Positions 8,476-17,644 are shown, numbered from the stretch's first letter. The stretch is DNA of 64,000 nucleotides from Salsuginibacillus halophilus (GCF_003014715.1 NZ_PYAV01000010.1:1-64000), one strand, 5' to 3'. Made by a program: numbers and translations. The notes: generated from the letters alone by a model not told the origin.

Positions 8476-8494
8476 TTGACTGACTGTCAGTCAA
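8476..8494. promoter_or_regulatory. Perfect palindromic operator upstream of TetR gene
   Basis: TTGACTGACTGTCAGTCAA is a perfect 9-bp inverted repeat around a central base, 30 bases before the TetR-family start. Its size and position are those of a TetR-family autoregulatory operator. Confidence 0.75.
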
Positions 8495-8524
8495 TAGATT
8501 TATTGAGTGATCGGAGGTTCTTAC

Positions 8525-9097
8525 ATGTCGCAAACAAAAAAAACGCAAATTATATCAGCGGCAAAGCAGCTTCTAGCTGAACACGGTATTGAGAATATTA
8601 AAGTGAACGATATTGTAAAGCAGGCAGGTGTGGCTCAAGGTACCTTTTATTTGTATTTTCGTTCTAAGTCGGCTTTAATTCCAGAGATTGCGGCTGAATT
8701 AATTGGAGAGCTTTTGCAGATCCAGCGTGAGAAGTTGTCACAAGTCGTACGCACAAGTGACAAAATCGATATCATTATTGATACGTCTTTTGAGGTGAGC
8801 CGTTCTTACAGGGGGCTGCTTTCCCTGTGTTACTCAGGGCTTGCGATTAATGACGAGTTAAGTGAATGGGAGCGGATTTATGAACCGTATAAAACATTCA
8901 TTGAAGAAATTTTAGAAGCTGGTAAAGCTGAAGGTGAAGTGACCCAGCAGATTGCCACAAGTTCTGCGGCGCAAATGATGATCAGTTTGATTGAAGAAAC
9001 AACAGAACGTGTTCATCTACATGAAGATGAAACAGAAGTGCCGCATGAAAAAGAACAGCTGCGTACGTTTTTAAAGCGAGCTCTACTTCATGTGTAG
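8525..9097 (+). CDS. TetR/AcrR family transcriptional regulator
   Basis: DNA-binding repressor of 190 aa. Residues about 5-50 form the TetR helix-turn-helix (IKVNDIVKQAGVAQGTFYLYF); the rest is an all-helical ligand domain. I start at the ATG at 8525 with GGAGGT 7 bases upstream rather than at 8507. A perfect palindrome sits just upstream, suggesting autorepression. The downstream CDF transporter is the obvious candidate target, but 155 bases including a weak hairpin and a repeat relic separate them, so co-transcription is not certain. The effector cannot be told from sequence. Confidence 0.88.
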   Translation: MSQTKKTQIISAAKQLLAEHGIENIKVNDIVKQAGVAQGTFYLYFRSKSALIPEIAAELIGELLQIQREKLSQVVRTSDKIDIIIDTSFEVSRSYRGLLSLCYSGLAINDELSEWERIYEPYKTFIEEILEAGKAEGEVTQQIATSSAAQMMISLIEETTERVHLHEDETEVPHEKEQLRTFLKRALLHV

Positions 9098-9149
9098 AGA
9101 GGTTTTAATTTCATCATGAGGGTTTTTCAAACGCCTTATCCGAAAAGGC

Positions 9150-9190
9150 TAGCTGAAGGCGAGCCTACGGGAAAGCCTCCGTCTGAAGTG
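9150..9190 (-). repeat. Relic fragment of family A repeat
   Basis: About 40 bases matching, with several mismatches, the reverse complement of the family A segment that contains CGGACGCTTTCCCGAGGGCT (20899-20932 and 55455-55488). Neither terminus remains, so it appears to be a decayed copy between the TetR and CDF genes. Confidence 0.5.
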
Positions 9191-9214
9191 AAGAACATGT
9201 TAATTGTTCTGTTT
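9191..9214 (+). terminator. Weak hairpin after TetR gene
   Basis: A 6-bp stem AGAACA/TGTTCT with a 7-base loop followed by GTTTTTAA. Short, so possibly only a partial terminator. Confidence 0.4.
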
Positions 9215-9252
9215 TTAATTTCTTTAAGGGTTTCAAAAATTGAGGTGAATAA

Positions 9253-10170
9253 ATGATGGAAAATACAGCGTTGAAGGAAAAGTCATTGTTAGTGCTTTCC
9301 GTTTGGGGGGCGCTTATTTTTGCGGTTGTAGCGATTGTGTGGGGCATAGCTATCCAATCGCAGATGTTGTTGTTTGATGGTGTCTACTCATTTTTAAGTG
9401 TTGGGTTGTCAGCGATGAGCCTGCTTGCAGCTAAATTTGTAAGCCAGGATGATGAGCGGAAATTTCCATTTGGTAAAGCAGGTGTAGAGCCTTTAGTGCT
9501 CACATTAAAATATACCGCCATTGCAGCGATGTGTATTTATGCAATTGCGGCTGCACTTACAGATTTATTTGCAGGCGGCCGGGATGTGAGTGCCGGTCCC
9601 GCTACGGTATATGCATTGCTTGCTACGATAGGGTGCTGGTGGATGTACCGCCATTTACACCGGAAAAATCAAGGTGACTCTTCAAACTTTGTCCGTGCAG
9701 AAGCAAATCAATGGCTGATGGATACGTATTTAAGCTTAGCAGTTTTAATTGGTTTTTCAGCTGCTGTTGTCATGTCTTACACGGCACTTGCCAGCTGGAC
9801 CGTTTATGTTGATCCAGTCATGGTTCTTATTGCTGCCGGTTATTTTTTAAAAGTCCCGATTGAAGGCATTCGTGAAAGCATGCGTGAAGTGCTTAGTATG
9901 GCCCCGCAAGATGGTGTGCAGGAGCGGGTGGAAGCGCTGGTTGAACAAGAGGGTGAAAGAAACGGTTTTGAAGCTACCGTTGTGCGAACGTCCCGTGTTG
10001 GACGGAGGTTGTATGTTGAAGTAGATTATATTGTTGGAGAATACGCCGAAGTCCAGGATATCCGCGGGGCAGATGTTGTACGCAGTACCTTGTATGCTTC
10101 TTTAAAAGAAGAGTCAACAGATTTATGGCTGACCGTATCCTTTACACACGATGCTTTTTGGGCGGAATAA
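9253..10170 (+). CDS. Cation diffusion facilitator (CDF) family transporter
   Basis: Inner-membrane divalent metal/proton antiporter, 305 aa. About six hydrophobic segments are visible in the first 220 residues. The CDF features include LLFDGVYSFLSVGLSAMSL in TM2, where Asp is the expected metal ligand, and the KFPFGKAGVEPL loop that follows. The C-terminal 90 residues form a cytoplasmic domain. There is no obvious His-rich loop, so the metal (Zn, Mn, Fe or Co) cannot be predicted. GAGGTG precedes the ATG. It lies downstream of a TetR regulator that may control it. Confidence 0.88.
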   Translation: MMENTALKEKSLLVLSVWGALIFAVVAIVWGIAIQSQMLLFDGVYSFLSVGLSAMSLLAAKFVSQDDERKFPFGKAGVEPLVLTLKYTAIAAMCIYAIAAALTDLFAGGRDVSAGPATVYALLATIGCWWMYRHLHRKNQGDSSNFVRAEANQWLMDTYLSLAVLIGFSAAVVMSYTALASWTVYVDPVMVLIAAGYFLKVPIEGIRESMREVLSMAPQDGVQERVEALVEQEGERNGFEATVVRTSRVGRRLYVEVDYIVGEYAEVQDIRGADVVRSTLYASLKEESTDLWLTVSFTHDAFWAE

Positions 10171-10274
10171 AGAAAGAGTTTTGAGGTGCGCTTGATTAAT
10201 CCAGGTGTGACATCTACACTATGGAAAGAATCAATCGTGTTTTTAGCTAGTTGAAGATAGAAAGGATTTTGAAT

Positions 10275-11870
10275 ATGACAACACTGCGTGAAAATATTGA
10301 AGCGCGTAAAACGTTTGCGATCATTTCACACCCTGACGCCGGAAAAACGACGTTAACGGAAAAACTGCTCTATTTTGGAGGGATGCTCCGTGAAGCAGGG
10401 ACGGTTAAAGGGAAAAAGAGTGGCAAGCATGCTGCAAGTGATTGGATGGACGTAGAAAAAGAACGCGGAATTTCAGTCACAAGTTCCGTGATGGAGTTTG
10501 ACTACAAAGGCTCGCGGATTAATATTTTAGACACGCCCGGTCACGAAGATTTTAGTGAAGATACGTACCGGACATTAACTGCAGCAGATTCAGCTACGAT
10601 GTTGATTGATGTTGCAAAAGGTGTTGAAGCGCAGACGAAGAAATTGTTTAAAGTTTGTCGGATGCGCGGTATCCCAATTTTTACGTTTATTAACAAGCTC
10701 GACCGTGAAGGACGGGACCCGTTTGATTTAATGGAAGAGCTAGAAGAAGTGCTCGGCATTCGCTCTTGTCCAATGAACTGGCCGATTGGGATGGGGAAAA
10801 GACTGCAGGGAATTTACGACCGGCAGCTAAATAAAGTTGAACTGTTTGATGATGCGGTTGGTCATATTGAAACGCTAGATGTAAGCGGCCCGGATGATCC
10901 GTTATTTGACGAACGGCTTGATGAAACTGTTGTTGCGCAGTTCCGTGAAGAAGTAGAACTACTTGATGTCGCCGGTGATCCGTATGATGAAGAAGCGATT
11001 GCTGCAGGCACGTTAACACCAATTTTCTTTGGTAGTGCAATGGCCAATTTTGGTGTACAGAACTTTTTAGAACACTTTCAGCAAATGGCCCCATCACCTG
11101 CTCCAAGAGAAAGCGATGAAGGGCGGATTGATCCGGTAGAGTCATCTTTTTCCGGCTTTATCTTTAAGATTCAAGCGAACATGAACCCGAAACACCGGGA
11201 TCGAATCGCATTCTTACGGATCACCTCCGGAAAATACGAACAAGGGATGACCGTAAAACAGCCCCGGTTGAATAAAAATATCCGACTTGCCCAGCCAACA
11301 CAGTTTCTTGCTCAGGACCGTGATATTGTGTCGGAGGCTTATGCAGGGGATATTATCGGCTTGTTTGATCCAGGGACGTTCGGAATTGGTGATACGTTAA
11401 CTGCTGAAGGGTCATTCCAGTTTGATGAAATGCCGCATTTTTCACCGGAATTGTTTGCAGCTGTCGAGCCTAAAGATGTGATGAAGCATAAATCCTTTGA
11501 TAAAGGGATGTCCCAATTAACAGAAGAAGGGCTTGTCCAGCTGTTCCGGACAGAAAATCAAGTACCGGCCCAGCAGATTATCGGTGCAGTCGGTGAGCTT
11601 CAGTTTGAAGTCCTTGAGCAGCGCCTGCAGACCGAGTATAACTCTAATGTCCGGATGGAGCGTAAACCTTATCAAGTTGCCCGTTGGGTTGACGGTTCAG
11701 ATGAAGCGATTGAAGATATTAAAAAGCGCCACCGTCATCTTTTGCGGGACAAGGATGATCGGCTCGTAGCAGTGTTTGAAAGCGAATTTCAGCTGCAGAT
11801 GGCGCAGGGAAAATTTCCTGACATCACATTTTATGAAAACGTCTTTCAAATGGAACAAAACCATGTATAA
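10275..11870 (+). CDS. prfC: Peptide chain release factor 3 (RF3)
   Basis: Translational GTPase that recycles RF1/RF2 from the ribosome after termination, 531 aa. G motifs are SHPDAGKTT (G1), the DWMDVEKERGISVTSS switch, DTPGHEDF (G3) and NKLDREGRD (G4), followed by RF3 domains II and III with MERKPYQVARWV near the end. I start at 10275 with AAAGGA upstream; this gives the usual RF3 N-terminus, while the in-frame ATG at 10251 adds 8 unconserved residues. It appears to be a single-gene unit. Confidence 0.95.
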   Translation: MTTLRENIEARKTFAIISHPDAGKTTLTEKLLYFGGMLREAGTVKGKKSGKHAASDWMDVEKERGISVTSSVMEFDYKGSRINILDTPGHEDFSEDTYRTLTAADSATMLIDVAKGVEAQTKKLFKVCRMRGIPIFTFINKLDREGRDPFDLMEELEEVLGIRSCPMNWPIGMGKRLQGIYDRQLNKVELFDDAVGHIETLDVSGPDDPLFDERLDETVVAQFREEVELLDVAGDPYDEEAIAAGTLTPIFFGSAMANFGVQNFLEHFQQMAPSPAPRESDEGRIDPVESSFSGFIFKIQANMNPKHRDRIAFLRITSGKYEQGMTVKQPRLNKNIRLAQPTQFLAQDRDIVSEAYAGDIIGLFDPGTFGIGDTLTAEGSFQFDEMPHFSPELFAAVEPKDVMKHKSFDKGMSQLTEEGLVQLFRTENQVPAQQIIGAVGELQFEVLEQRLQTEYNSNVRMERKPYQVARWVDGSDEAIEDIKKRHRHLLRDKDDRLVAVFESEFQLQMAQGKFPDITFYENVFQMEQNHV

Positions 11871-11982
11871 TAGAACCTCACGGAACGTGCTGTCTTGCAA
11901 AAGACTAGCGCGTTCATTCATGTATTTTGTTTTAACACATAAAAGCGTTCAAGTATTGATGTAACGAAAGGGTGTGGGGTGA

Positions 11983-13383
11983 TTGACTGAACAAGAACAA
12001 GTATCACCTGCCTCAACGACGGAGGCAGTACTGATTTTTATCGGGATTTTAGCAATTATAGGTCCGGGTCTGCTCGTGTTTGAAGCGGCACCACAAGTTC
12101 CGATATTCTTTGTCCTGCTATTATTAATTGCATATAGCTTTATGAAACGAGTTCCTTGGAATGAAACCGAACAAGGAATCAAAAAAGGGATAGAAGCCGG
12201 TATTATTCCGATTGTTATCTTTTTACTGATTGGTATATTAATTAGCATATGGATGAGTTCAGGCACGATTCCAAGCATTATATACTACAGCTTTCAAGTA
12301 ATTCATCCGTCAATTTTCGTTGCAAGCATCTTTGTTGTAACGGCACTAGTTGGCACGGCCGTCGGAAGCTCATTTACCACGGCTTCAACCGTCGGTGTTT
12401 CTTTTATGGCGTTAGGTGCGTTAATGGACATGAACTTAGCACTCGTAGCTGGTGCAGTTGTTTCCGGCGCCCTCGTGGGTGATAAGATGTCGCCGCTTTC
12501 AGATACGACAAACTTAGCTTCATCGATCGCCGGCGTTGATTTGTTTGAACACATTCGCCATATGCTTTGGACAACCATCCCTGCCTTTTTCCTTTGTCTT
12601 GGGTTTTACCTTATCATCGGCGGAGGTGCTGCAACAGCAGACTTATCAGATTTACAAACGTTAATGGGCGACTTGCGCGCAGAGCAGATTGTTCATCCAC
12701 TGGCTTTGTTACCGCTATTGGTGATTTTCATATTCGCAGTGATGCGTGTTCCGGCAATACCAACAATCGCTGCAGCGATCGGTGCTGGGCTTCTCACTTC
12801 GTTAATCTTTTCGCCAGGGTATACGATGAGTGAGTTTTTAGGATTCATTCAAGCAGGGTATGCTCCTGATACTGGAAATGAACAGCTTAATTCCATTTTA
12901 GCTCAAGGTGGAATAGAGAGTATGATGTTTGCGCTATCGCTCTTAATTTTAACCCTTAGTATGGGTGGGGTGTTGTCTTCACTCGGTTTAATTGAGCAGC
13001 TTATGCAGGCGATTCGTTCATTTGTTCAAAGCACCGGTAGGCTTGTTACTTCAACCGTCGGTACCGGTATCGGCATTAACCTTCTGCTTGGGGAGCAGTA
13101 CATGTCGGTGATTTTAACCGGCAAAGCTTATGCTTCAAAATATGCTGAATTAGGTTTAGCACAAAAAAATATGTCGAGAGCCTTAGAAAATGGCGGGACT
13201 TTAATTAACGCATTAATTCCGTACGGTGTGAGCGGGGCGTTTATGGCAAGTGTGCTTGAAGTTGATGTGCTCGCTTATGCACCTTTTGCCGTGTTTTGTT
13301 TAATTGGTCCTGTACTGGCCATATTGTATGGGTGGATAAACATTGGTATGGCAGAAGCGGAAAACGAACGAAAAACGACATAA
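11983..13383 (+). CDS. nhaC: Na+/H+ antiporter NhaC
   Basis: Inner-membrane sodium/proton antiporter, 466 aa with about 11-12 hydrophobic helices. The family stretches GSSFTTASTVGVSFMALG, VVSGALVGDKMSPLSDTTNLASS and NGGTLINALIPYGVSGAF are clear. It exports Na+ and helps internal pH control, which suits a salt- or alkali-tolerant host. Start is TTG at 11983 after a GGGTGTGGGGTGA stretch. A strong terminator follows. Confidence 0.93.
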   Translation: MTEQEQVSPASTTEAVLIFIGILAIIGPGLLVFEAAPQVPIFFVLLLLIAYSFMKRVPWNETEQGIKKGIEAGIIPIVIFLLIGILISIWMSSGTIPSIIYYSFQVIHPSIFVASIFVVTALVGTAVGSSFTTASTVGVSFMALGALMDMNLALVAGAVVSGALVGDKMSPLSDTTNLASSIAGVDLFEHIRHMLWTTIPAFFLCLGFYLIIGGGAATADLSDLQTLMGDLRAEQIVHPLALLPLLVIFIFAVMRVPAIPTIAAAIGAGLLTSLIFSPGYTMSEFLGFIQAGYAPDTGNEQLNSILAQGGIESMMFALSLLILTLSMGGVLSSLGLIEQLMQAIRSFVQSTGRLVTSTVGTGIGINLLLGEQYMSVILTGKAYASKYAELGLAQKNMSRALENGGTLINALIPYGVSGAFMASVLEVDVLAYAPFAVFCLIGPVLAILYGWINIGMAEAENERKTT

Positions 13384-13399
13384 AATCGAATCACTTCTT

Positions 13400-13446
13400 A
13401 AAAGAGCGTGGATCTGTTAGAGACAGTATTCTACGCTCTTTTTTAA
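13400..13446 (+). terminator. Terminator after nhaC
   Basis: Inverted repeat AAAGAGCGTGGA ... TTCTACGCTCTTT with imperfect inner pairs, followed by TTTTT. Confidence 0.8.
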
Positions 13447-13691
13447 TAATACAGCGTGAGTTATAATTAAACACATGTACTTTAAAACTATTTAAAAATA
13501 ATAATGTTTAATGTTTTTAAGAAAAGGGGATAGGCATGAGGATGTAGCGAAGGTGAAAGAAAAGGAAATATTCTATTAAAAGACACAAAAGATTTGTTAA
13601 TTGTATCGTTGCCTACTTGCTGGTGTTGAACAACCATTCCCTTCCACAGGCAGCCACATATTTTAAGTTTACGAATGAAGGGGGAAAAGGT
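13447..13691 (+). other. Intergenic region with a possible SigB-type promoter
   Basis: With the nhaC terminator this makes a gene-free gap of 308 bases. The only signal I see is GTTTAA (13506) and GGGATA (13527) separated by 15 bases, which resembles a general-stress SigB promoter, though the spacing is at the upper limit. No repeat copy is present. Confidence 0.3.
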
Positions 13692-14111
13692 ATGCTCATT
13701 TCAATTCGAAATGGCCTGGTATATATTTATTTACAGCATAAAGATGCAATCAGTCAGCCGTCTGATTCTTTCCCTGATGCTGATGGTTATTTTCTTTACG
13801 ACCGGGCTTCCAATTGGGTAGGGGTCAGGATTAGACGGACGCTCTTAGAGGAGGGACCGGTCATGCCGATCGGGGTACCAAAAATTAAACGTCTCGATTA
13901 TATGCTGCTTCCTGGAAGTATTGAGGAGACAAAAACGCAATTAGAGATTAAATTTCATGCAGAAACTGAAGTTTACAGCACCCGCGAACAATCTTGTGTA
14001 CTTGATTTGAACGAACACGGCATTTATGGGATTGAGATGGTGATGGATACGACTGTCACATCAGGAGCAGCTTGTTTTGTCGAGCGCTTTCTTGATCGTC
14101 CATATTTTTAA
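13692..14111 (+). CDS. Hypothetical protein
   Basis: I do not recognise this 139-aa protein. It has no signal peptide or membrane helix, is rich in beta-prone segments (ISIRNGLVYIYLQH, GYFLYDRASNWVGVRI) and contains CVLDLNEHGIYGIEMV, which looks like the end of a compact beta domain. I start at the ATG at 13692, 7 bases after a GAAGGGGG ribosome site; the frame is open upstream to 13617 but without a site. It stands alone between two terminators. Confidence 0.6.
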   Translation: MLISIRNGLVYIYLQHKDAISQPSDSFPDADGYFLYDRASNWVGVRIRRTLLEEGPVMPIGVPKIKRLDYMLLPGSIEETKTQLEIKFHAETEVYSTREQSCVLDLNEHGIYGIEMVMDTTVTSGAACFVERFLDRPYF

Positions 14112-14126
14112 AGGAATGTTATATTT

Positions 14127-14176
14127 CTTACCCCCTATGGGATGAAACAAAACCCATCAGGTGGTAAGATTTTTTA
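14127..14176 (+). terminator. Terminator after hypothetical gene
   Basis: Imperfect hairpin CTTACCCCCTATGGG ... CCCATCAGGTGGTAAG with an 11-base loop, followed by ATTTTTTATA. Confidence 0.7.
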
Positions 14177-14254
14177 TATACAGCATACAGCGCTTTTCGT
14201 TCGTTGGCGTAGATCTACCGTATACAAATGATGCCAATCATAATGGAGGATTAT

Positions 14255-15340
14255 ATGGGCTTTCGATTTCGAAAAAGTAAAAAGCTTGGTAAAGGTGCAC
14301 GTATAACATTCAGTAAACGGGGGGCTGGCCTTTCTTTTGGTGGAAAAGGATTGCGGCTCGGGGTAGGTTCAAGCGGCCCCCGGGCACGGGCAACGCTTCC
14401 TGGTACAGGTGTGTTTTATGAGAAGCGCTTTGGCACGTCTAAAAAAGCAAAGCAGCATTCGAATGACACAGCTGGTTCTTTAAGTGGGCAAAGACAGCAG
14501 GCAGGGTCGGCACGTAAACAGGCTGAAGCGTATAGAGATGCGTGGGAAGGCTGGATGGAGCAGCTGCGTACGTTTCACCAAGCAGATGTTGAGGAAGTCG
14601 ACTGGGTTGGTGAAGCAGAAGCTTTACCACCATTTACAGAAGAAGAGACGGGCCCGAATGAAGCTGCAGCCCGGCGGCGCCTTGAAGCATATCGACCGAC
14701 AATTTTTGATCGTTTATTTCGGCGCGAACATAAAAAAAGAGCAGCATTAAAATCAGAATTAGAAAATGCAAAGCAGGAAGATCGTGCATTGTATGAAGCT
14801 TGGCAGGAAGATGTGGCCCGTGCAAAGCGAATGGTCGCAGGCGATCCAGAAACAATGAAAGCGGAGATCATGTCAGCAGGAGCGGCAGAGCTTTTGAAAA
14901 ACTTAAAAGGCCGGCTCGATGTTCAAAGTATCGCGACAGATACCGCGGTTCTACGTCTTTTTCTTACAGATGACGAAGAAGTAGTACCTCATGTTCGTTA
15001 CCATGTGACAAAAACCGGCAAGCTTTCGGAGAAAAACTTAACAAAAACAGAATATTATGCCTTGTGGCGCGATTATGTGTTGGCACTGGCAGTGCTTGTC
15101 ATGCGTGAAGCAGTGGCTCACACTCCGCTTGAAAAAGTTGTCGTACATGTTCAAGGACCAGATGCCGATGGCTCAGAAAGTACAATTTTCACGGTCGGCG
15201 TACGACGTGATTTAGAGTATCAACTCGATCAAACGCATTTACCACTTACTGAAATTGTGGAAGAGCTGCCGCACCGATTAAACTTTTTGAAGACAAAAGG
15301 TACACGCGCGGTGCAGCCGTTAGAGGAGGAAGATGTGTGA
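14255..15340 (+). CDS. DUF4236 domain-containing protein
   Basis: 361-aa soluble protein. Residues 1-60 are a DUF4236 domain (FRFRKSKKLGKGARITFSKRGAGLSFG..., then GVGSSGPRARATLPGTG), a small basic Gly-rich module found at the start of many bacterial proteins of unknown role. The remainder is charged and helical (Arg/Glu/Ala-rich around 70-200), then an alpha/beta region I cannot assign. The start at 14255 follows GGAGG. The stop TGA overlaps the GTG start of the ComEC-like lipoprotein gene by 4 bases, indicating translational coupling. Confidence 0.75.
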   Translation: MGFRFRKSKKLGKGARITFSKRGAGLSFGGKGLRLGVGSSGPRARATLPGTGVFYEKRFGTSKKAKQHSNDTAGSLSGQRQQAGSARKQAEAYRDAWEGWMEQLRTFHQADVEEVDWVGEAEALPPFTEEETGPNEAAARRRLEAYRPTIFDRLFRREHKKRAALKSELENAKQEDRALYEAWQEDVARAKRMVAGDPETMKAEIMSAGAAELLKNLKGRLDVQSIATDTAVLRLFLTDDEEVVPHVRYHVTKTGKLSEKNLTKTEYYALWRDYVLALAVLVMREAVAHTPLEKVVVHVQGPDADGSESTIFTVGVRRDLEYQLDQTHLPLTEIVEELPHRLNFLKTKGTRAVQPLEEEDV

Positions 15341-16638
15341 AAAATATGAAGCTTTTAGCCCGAACCGTCGTAAGTACAGCTATCGCGGCCGGGTTAATGG
15401 CTTGTGGAACAGCTGCAGACGAAAAAGAAGCGGTAGAAGAATCCTCAGTTTACGAATCCGATGAATCAGATGAAGAGGAAAATGAACAAGACGAAGGGGA
15501 AACTAGTGAGAATACGTTAAATGAAAATGAGGGGCCTCGCGAAGAAAGTGATGATTTAAAACAAGAAGTAGATGTACAAGAAGATTCAAATGATGAAGAG
15601 GAAACCAGTGAAAAGAGTGAGGCGGTCGTTACTTTTCTAAACGTAGACCAAGGGGATGCTACGCTTATTGAAGGCGAAGACACGACCATTCTCATTGATG
15701 CAGGCCGGCATGATCGAGATGATGTTCTACCTGCATTACAAGCACGTGATGTGACATCGTTGGATGTATTGATCGGCACGCACCCCCATGCTGATCATAT
15801 CGGGCAGTTCGAATCAGTATTGCGTGAACTTGACGTGGATGAAGTATGGATGAGTGGAGATGATCATTCGACGCAGACGTACGAGCATGCCTTAGCAGCT
15901 ATTGATGTTTACGCTGAGCGGTATGAAGAGCCTCGTGCTGGCGATAGGTATGAAATTGATCCATTTGACATTGAAGTTTTTAACCCTGAACAATTAACCG
16001 GTGATCTTCATGAAGGGTCAGTTTCATTTAAAGTGTCACACGGTGATGTTGATGTTGTGTTCACCGGAGATGCTGAAGAAGAGACTGAGCTTGATATGAT
16101 CCATCGGGGTCATGATCTGCAGGCAGATATTTTTCAGCTCGGTCATCACGGGTCTTCAACTTCAAACATCCCGCAATTTTTAGATGAGGTGGCTCCGGAA
16201 GTTGCGGTATATTCAGCAGGGGCAGATAATCAGTATGGTCATCCGCATGATGAAGTCATCAATTCACTACAAGAAAGAAGTATTGAAACCTATGGTACTG
16301 ATATTCATGGAGATGTTGAGGTGACTTCTAATGGAGCATCCTTTGAAGTCTCAACGTCTCAAAGTGGTAATGTGTTTCATGTTCACGACCCACAGGAGAC
16401 TTCACAAGCAACTGATTCAAATTATGAAGACGCAAAACCGTCCGAGCAAGGTTGTATAAATATTAATGAAGCAGGCGCCCAAAAACTAGAAGATATTATT
16501 CATATCGGTGAAGCCCGGGCCCAGTCCATCAAAGAGCACCGCCCGTTCCAAAGTGTTTCCGGGTTAGACCGTATTGATGGGATCGGTGCGGGACGTCTCG
16601 AGGAAATTCAAGCAGAAGGGACAGCATGCGTACAATGA
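15337..16638 (+). CDS. ComEC/Rec2-like MBL-fold lipoprotein with C-terminal ComEA-type HhH
   Basis: Predicted exported lipoprotein, 433 aa. A signal peptide ends in the lipobox LMAC (Cys23). A very acidic Glu/Ser/Asp linker follows (about 25-95), then a ComEC-type metallo-beta-lactamase domain (VTFLNVDQGDATLIEG, metal motif THPHADHIG, LGHHGSSTSN, ending about 330), and a helix-hairpin-helix tail like ComEA (CININEAGAQKLEDIIHIGEARAQSI, about 370-433). The HhH should bind DNA, so a surface nuclease acting on extracellular DNA is a reasonable inference. GTG start overlaps the previous stop; its own stop overlaps the DUF3006 gene by 13 bases. Confidence 0.85.
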   Translation: MKNMKLLARTVVSTAIAAGLMACGTAADEKEAVEESSVYESDESDEEENEQDEGETSENTLNENEGPREESDDLKQEVDVQEDSNDEEETSEKSEAVVTFLNVDQGDATLIEGEDTTILIDAGRHDRDDVLPALQARDVTSLDVLIGTHPHADHIGQFESVLRELDVDEVWMSGDDHSTQTYEHALAAIDVYAERYEEPRAGDRYEIDPFDIEVFNPEQLTGDLHEGSVSFKVSHGDVDVVFTGDAEEETELDMIHRGHDLQADIFQLGHHGSSTSNIPQFLDEVAPEVAVYSAGADNQYGHPHDEVINSLQERSIETYGTDIHGDVEVTSNGASFEVSTSQSGNVFHVHDPQETSQATDSNYEDAKPSEQGCININEAGAQKLEDIIHIGEARAQSIKEHRPFQSVSGLDRIDGIGAGRLEEIQAEGTACVQ

Positions 16639-16910
16639 TGAAAAAAAATCAACGGCATGGGGTCATTGACCGAATAGTAGATGGTGCGCAGGCAGTCATT
16701 ATAGATCAAGTAACAAATCAAACGTATCATGCAGAGGTTGGGAAGCTTCCAAGCTCAAGTGAAGAAGGTTCGCACGTGACGTTTCATTTGTTTGATGACA
16801 CGGTGCAAGAGGTAAGATTAGCTGAAGATGAAAGAAAAAAAGCACGTCAGCGGGCTGCTGAAAGCAAGGCGCGTCTGCAGAAAAAAGCAGGAAGTCGTTT
16901 TAAGAAATAA
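16626..16910 (+). CDS. DUF3006 domain-containing protein
   Basis: Small 94-aa protein with the DUF3006 pattern: GVIDRIVDGAQAVI, then a short beta domain (LPSSSEEGSHVTFHLFDD) and a Lys/Arg-rich tail. DUF3006 proteins are commonly encoded next to ComEC-like MBL proteins, as here, with a 13-base overlap. The function is unknown; the association suggests a partner of the nuclease-like lipoprotein. AAGGG lies 5 bases before the ATG. Confidence 0.8.
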   Translation: MRTMMKKNQRHGVIDRIVDGAQAVIIDQVTNQTYHAEVGKLPSSSEEGSHVTFHLFDDTVQEVRLAEDERKKARQRAAESKARLQKKAGSRFKK

Positions 16911-17006
16911 CTTCCCTCCCGTCTGCGGGTTGTTCAAGGGCTGGCTCCGTTGTATAATGTGACCATTGCATGAAAGCGTAAAGCGTGCACAAATGAGGTG
17001 AAAAGC

Positions 17007-17633
17007 ATGAGTGATGAGCAATACGAGACAGGTGAAGAAAACTTGTCGAATAGTGACGAGCAGTATGAAAAATATAAAGAGCAGATTGACGATATCCGTT
17101 CAATGGTGACAAACGCGATTGCTGAAACAATGGACTTGTATGGTGCGCCTCCTTCTGTTGGTCGAATTTATGGCGCGATGTATTTTCATGAAAACCCTTC
17201 AACATTAGATGACCTCCGCGAAGAGCTTGATATGAGTAAGGCAGCGATGAGTACCGGCGTGAAGCGGCTCTTAGAAAATAAAATGGTCAAGCGGGTTTAT
17301 AAGAAAAAACAAAGGAAAGACTTGTATCAGGCAGAAACTGATTTGTTTAAAACATTTATTTCTTTCTTCACGAAGCGTTGGGAATACGAATTAGATGTGA
17401 ATTTAGATGCTATTAAAGATGCGGAGCCGTATTTTAAAGAGCTGCTCAATGATGAAGAGCTGCCGGAAGCATTGCGTGAGAGTGTAGAGGATGATTTGCA
17501 AAAAATTCAGCAGGCTAGAGAGTATTATCACTTTTTGCAGGAATTGATCATGCTTTTCCGTACCGAAGAAATTTTTGACATGATGAATGAGTACCGCCAA
17601 GAGCGTCGCTTTGGCCGGAATATGAATGATTAA
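17007..17633 (+). CDS. GbsR/MarR family transcriptional regulator
   Basis: Winged-helix regulator of 208 aa. The core (DLYGAPPSVGRIYGAMYF, LDMSKAAMSTGVKRLLENKMVKRVY) matches the GbsR group, which in Bacillus senses choline and represses glycine betaine synthesis and choline uptake genes. There are no gbsAB or opu genes nearby; a DUF779-aldehyde dehydrogenase operon lies convergent just downstream, so the target is unclear. An acidic N-terminal extension of about 30 residues is present. I chose the ATG at 17007, with GAGGTG upstream, over the one at 16998. Confidence 0.85.
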   Translation: MSDEQYETGEENLSNSDEQYEKYKEQIDDIRSMVTNAIAETMDLYGAPPSVGRIYGAMYFHENPSTLDDLREELDMSKAAMSTGVKRLLENKMVKRVYKKKQRKDLYQAETDLFKTFISFFTKRWEYELDVNLDAIKDAEPYFKELLNDEELPEALRESVEDDLQKIQQAREYYHFLQELIMLFRTEEIFDMMNEYRQERRFGRNMND

Positions 17634-17644
17634 TCTTATATGTT

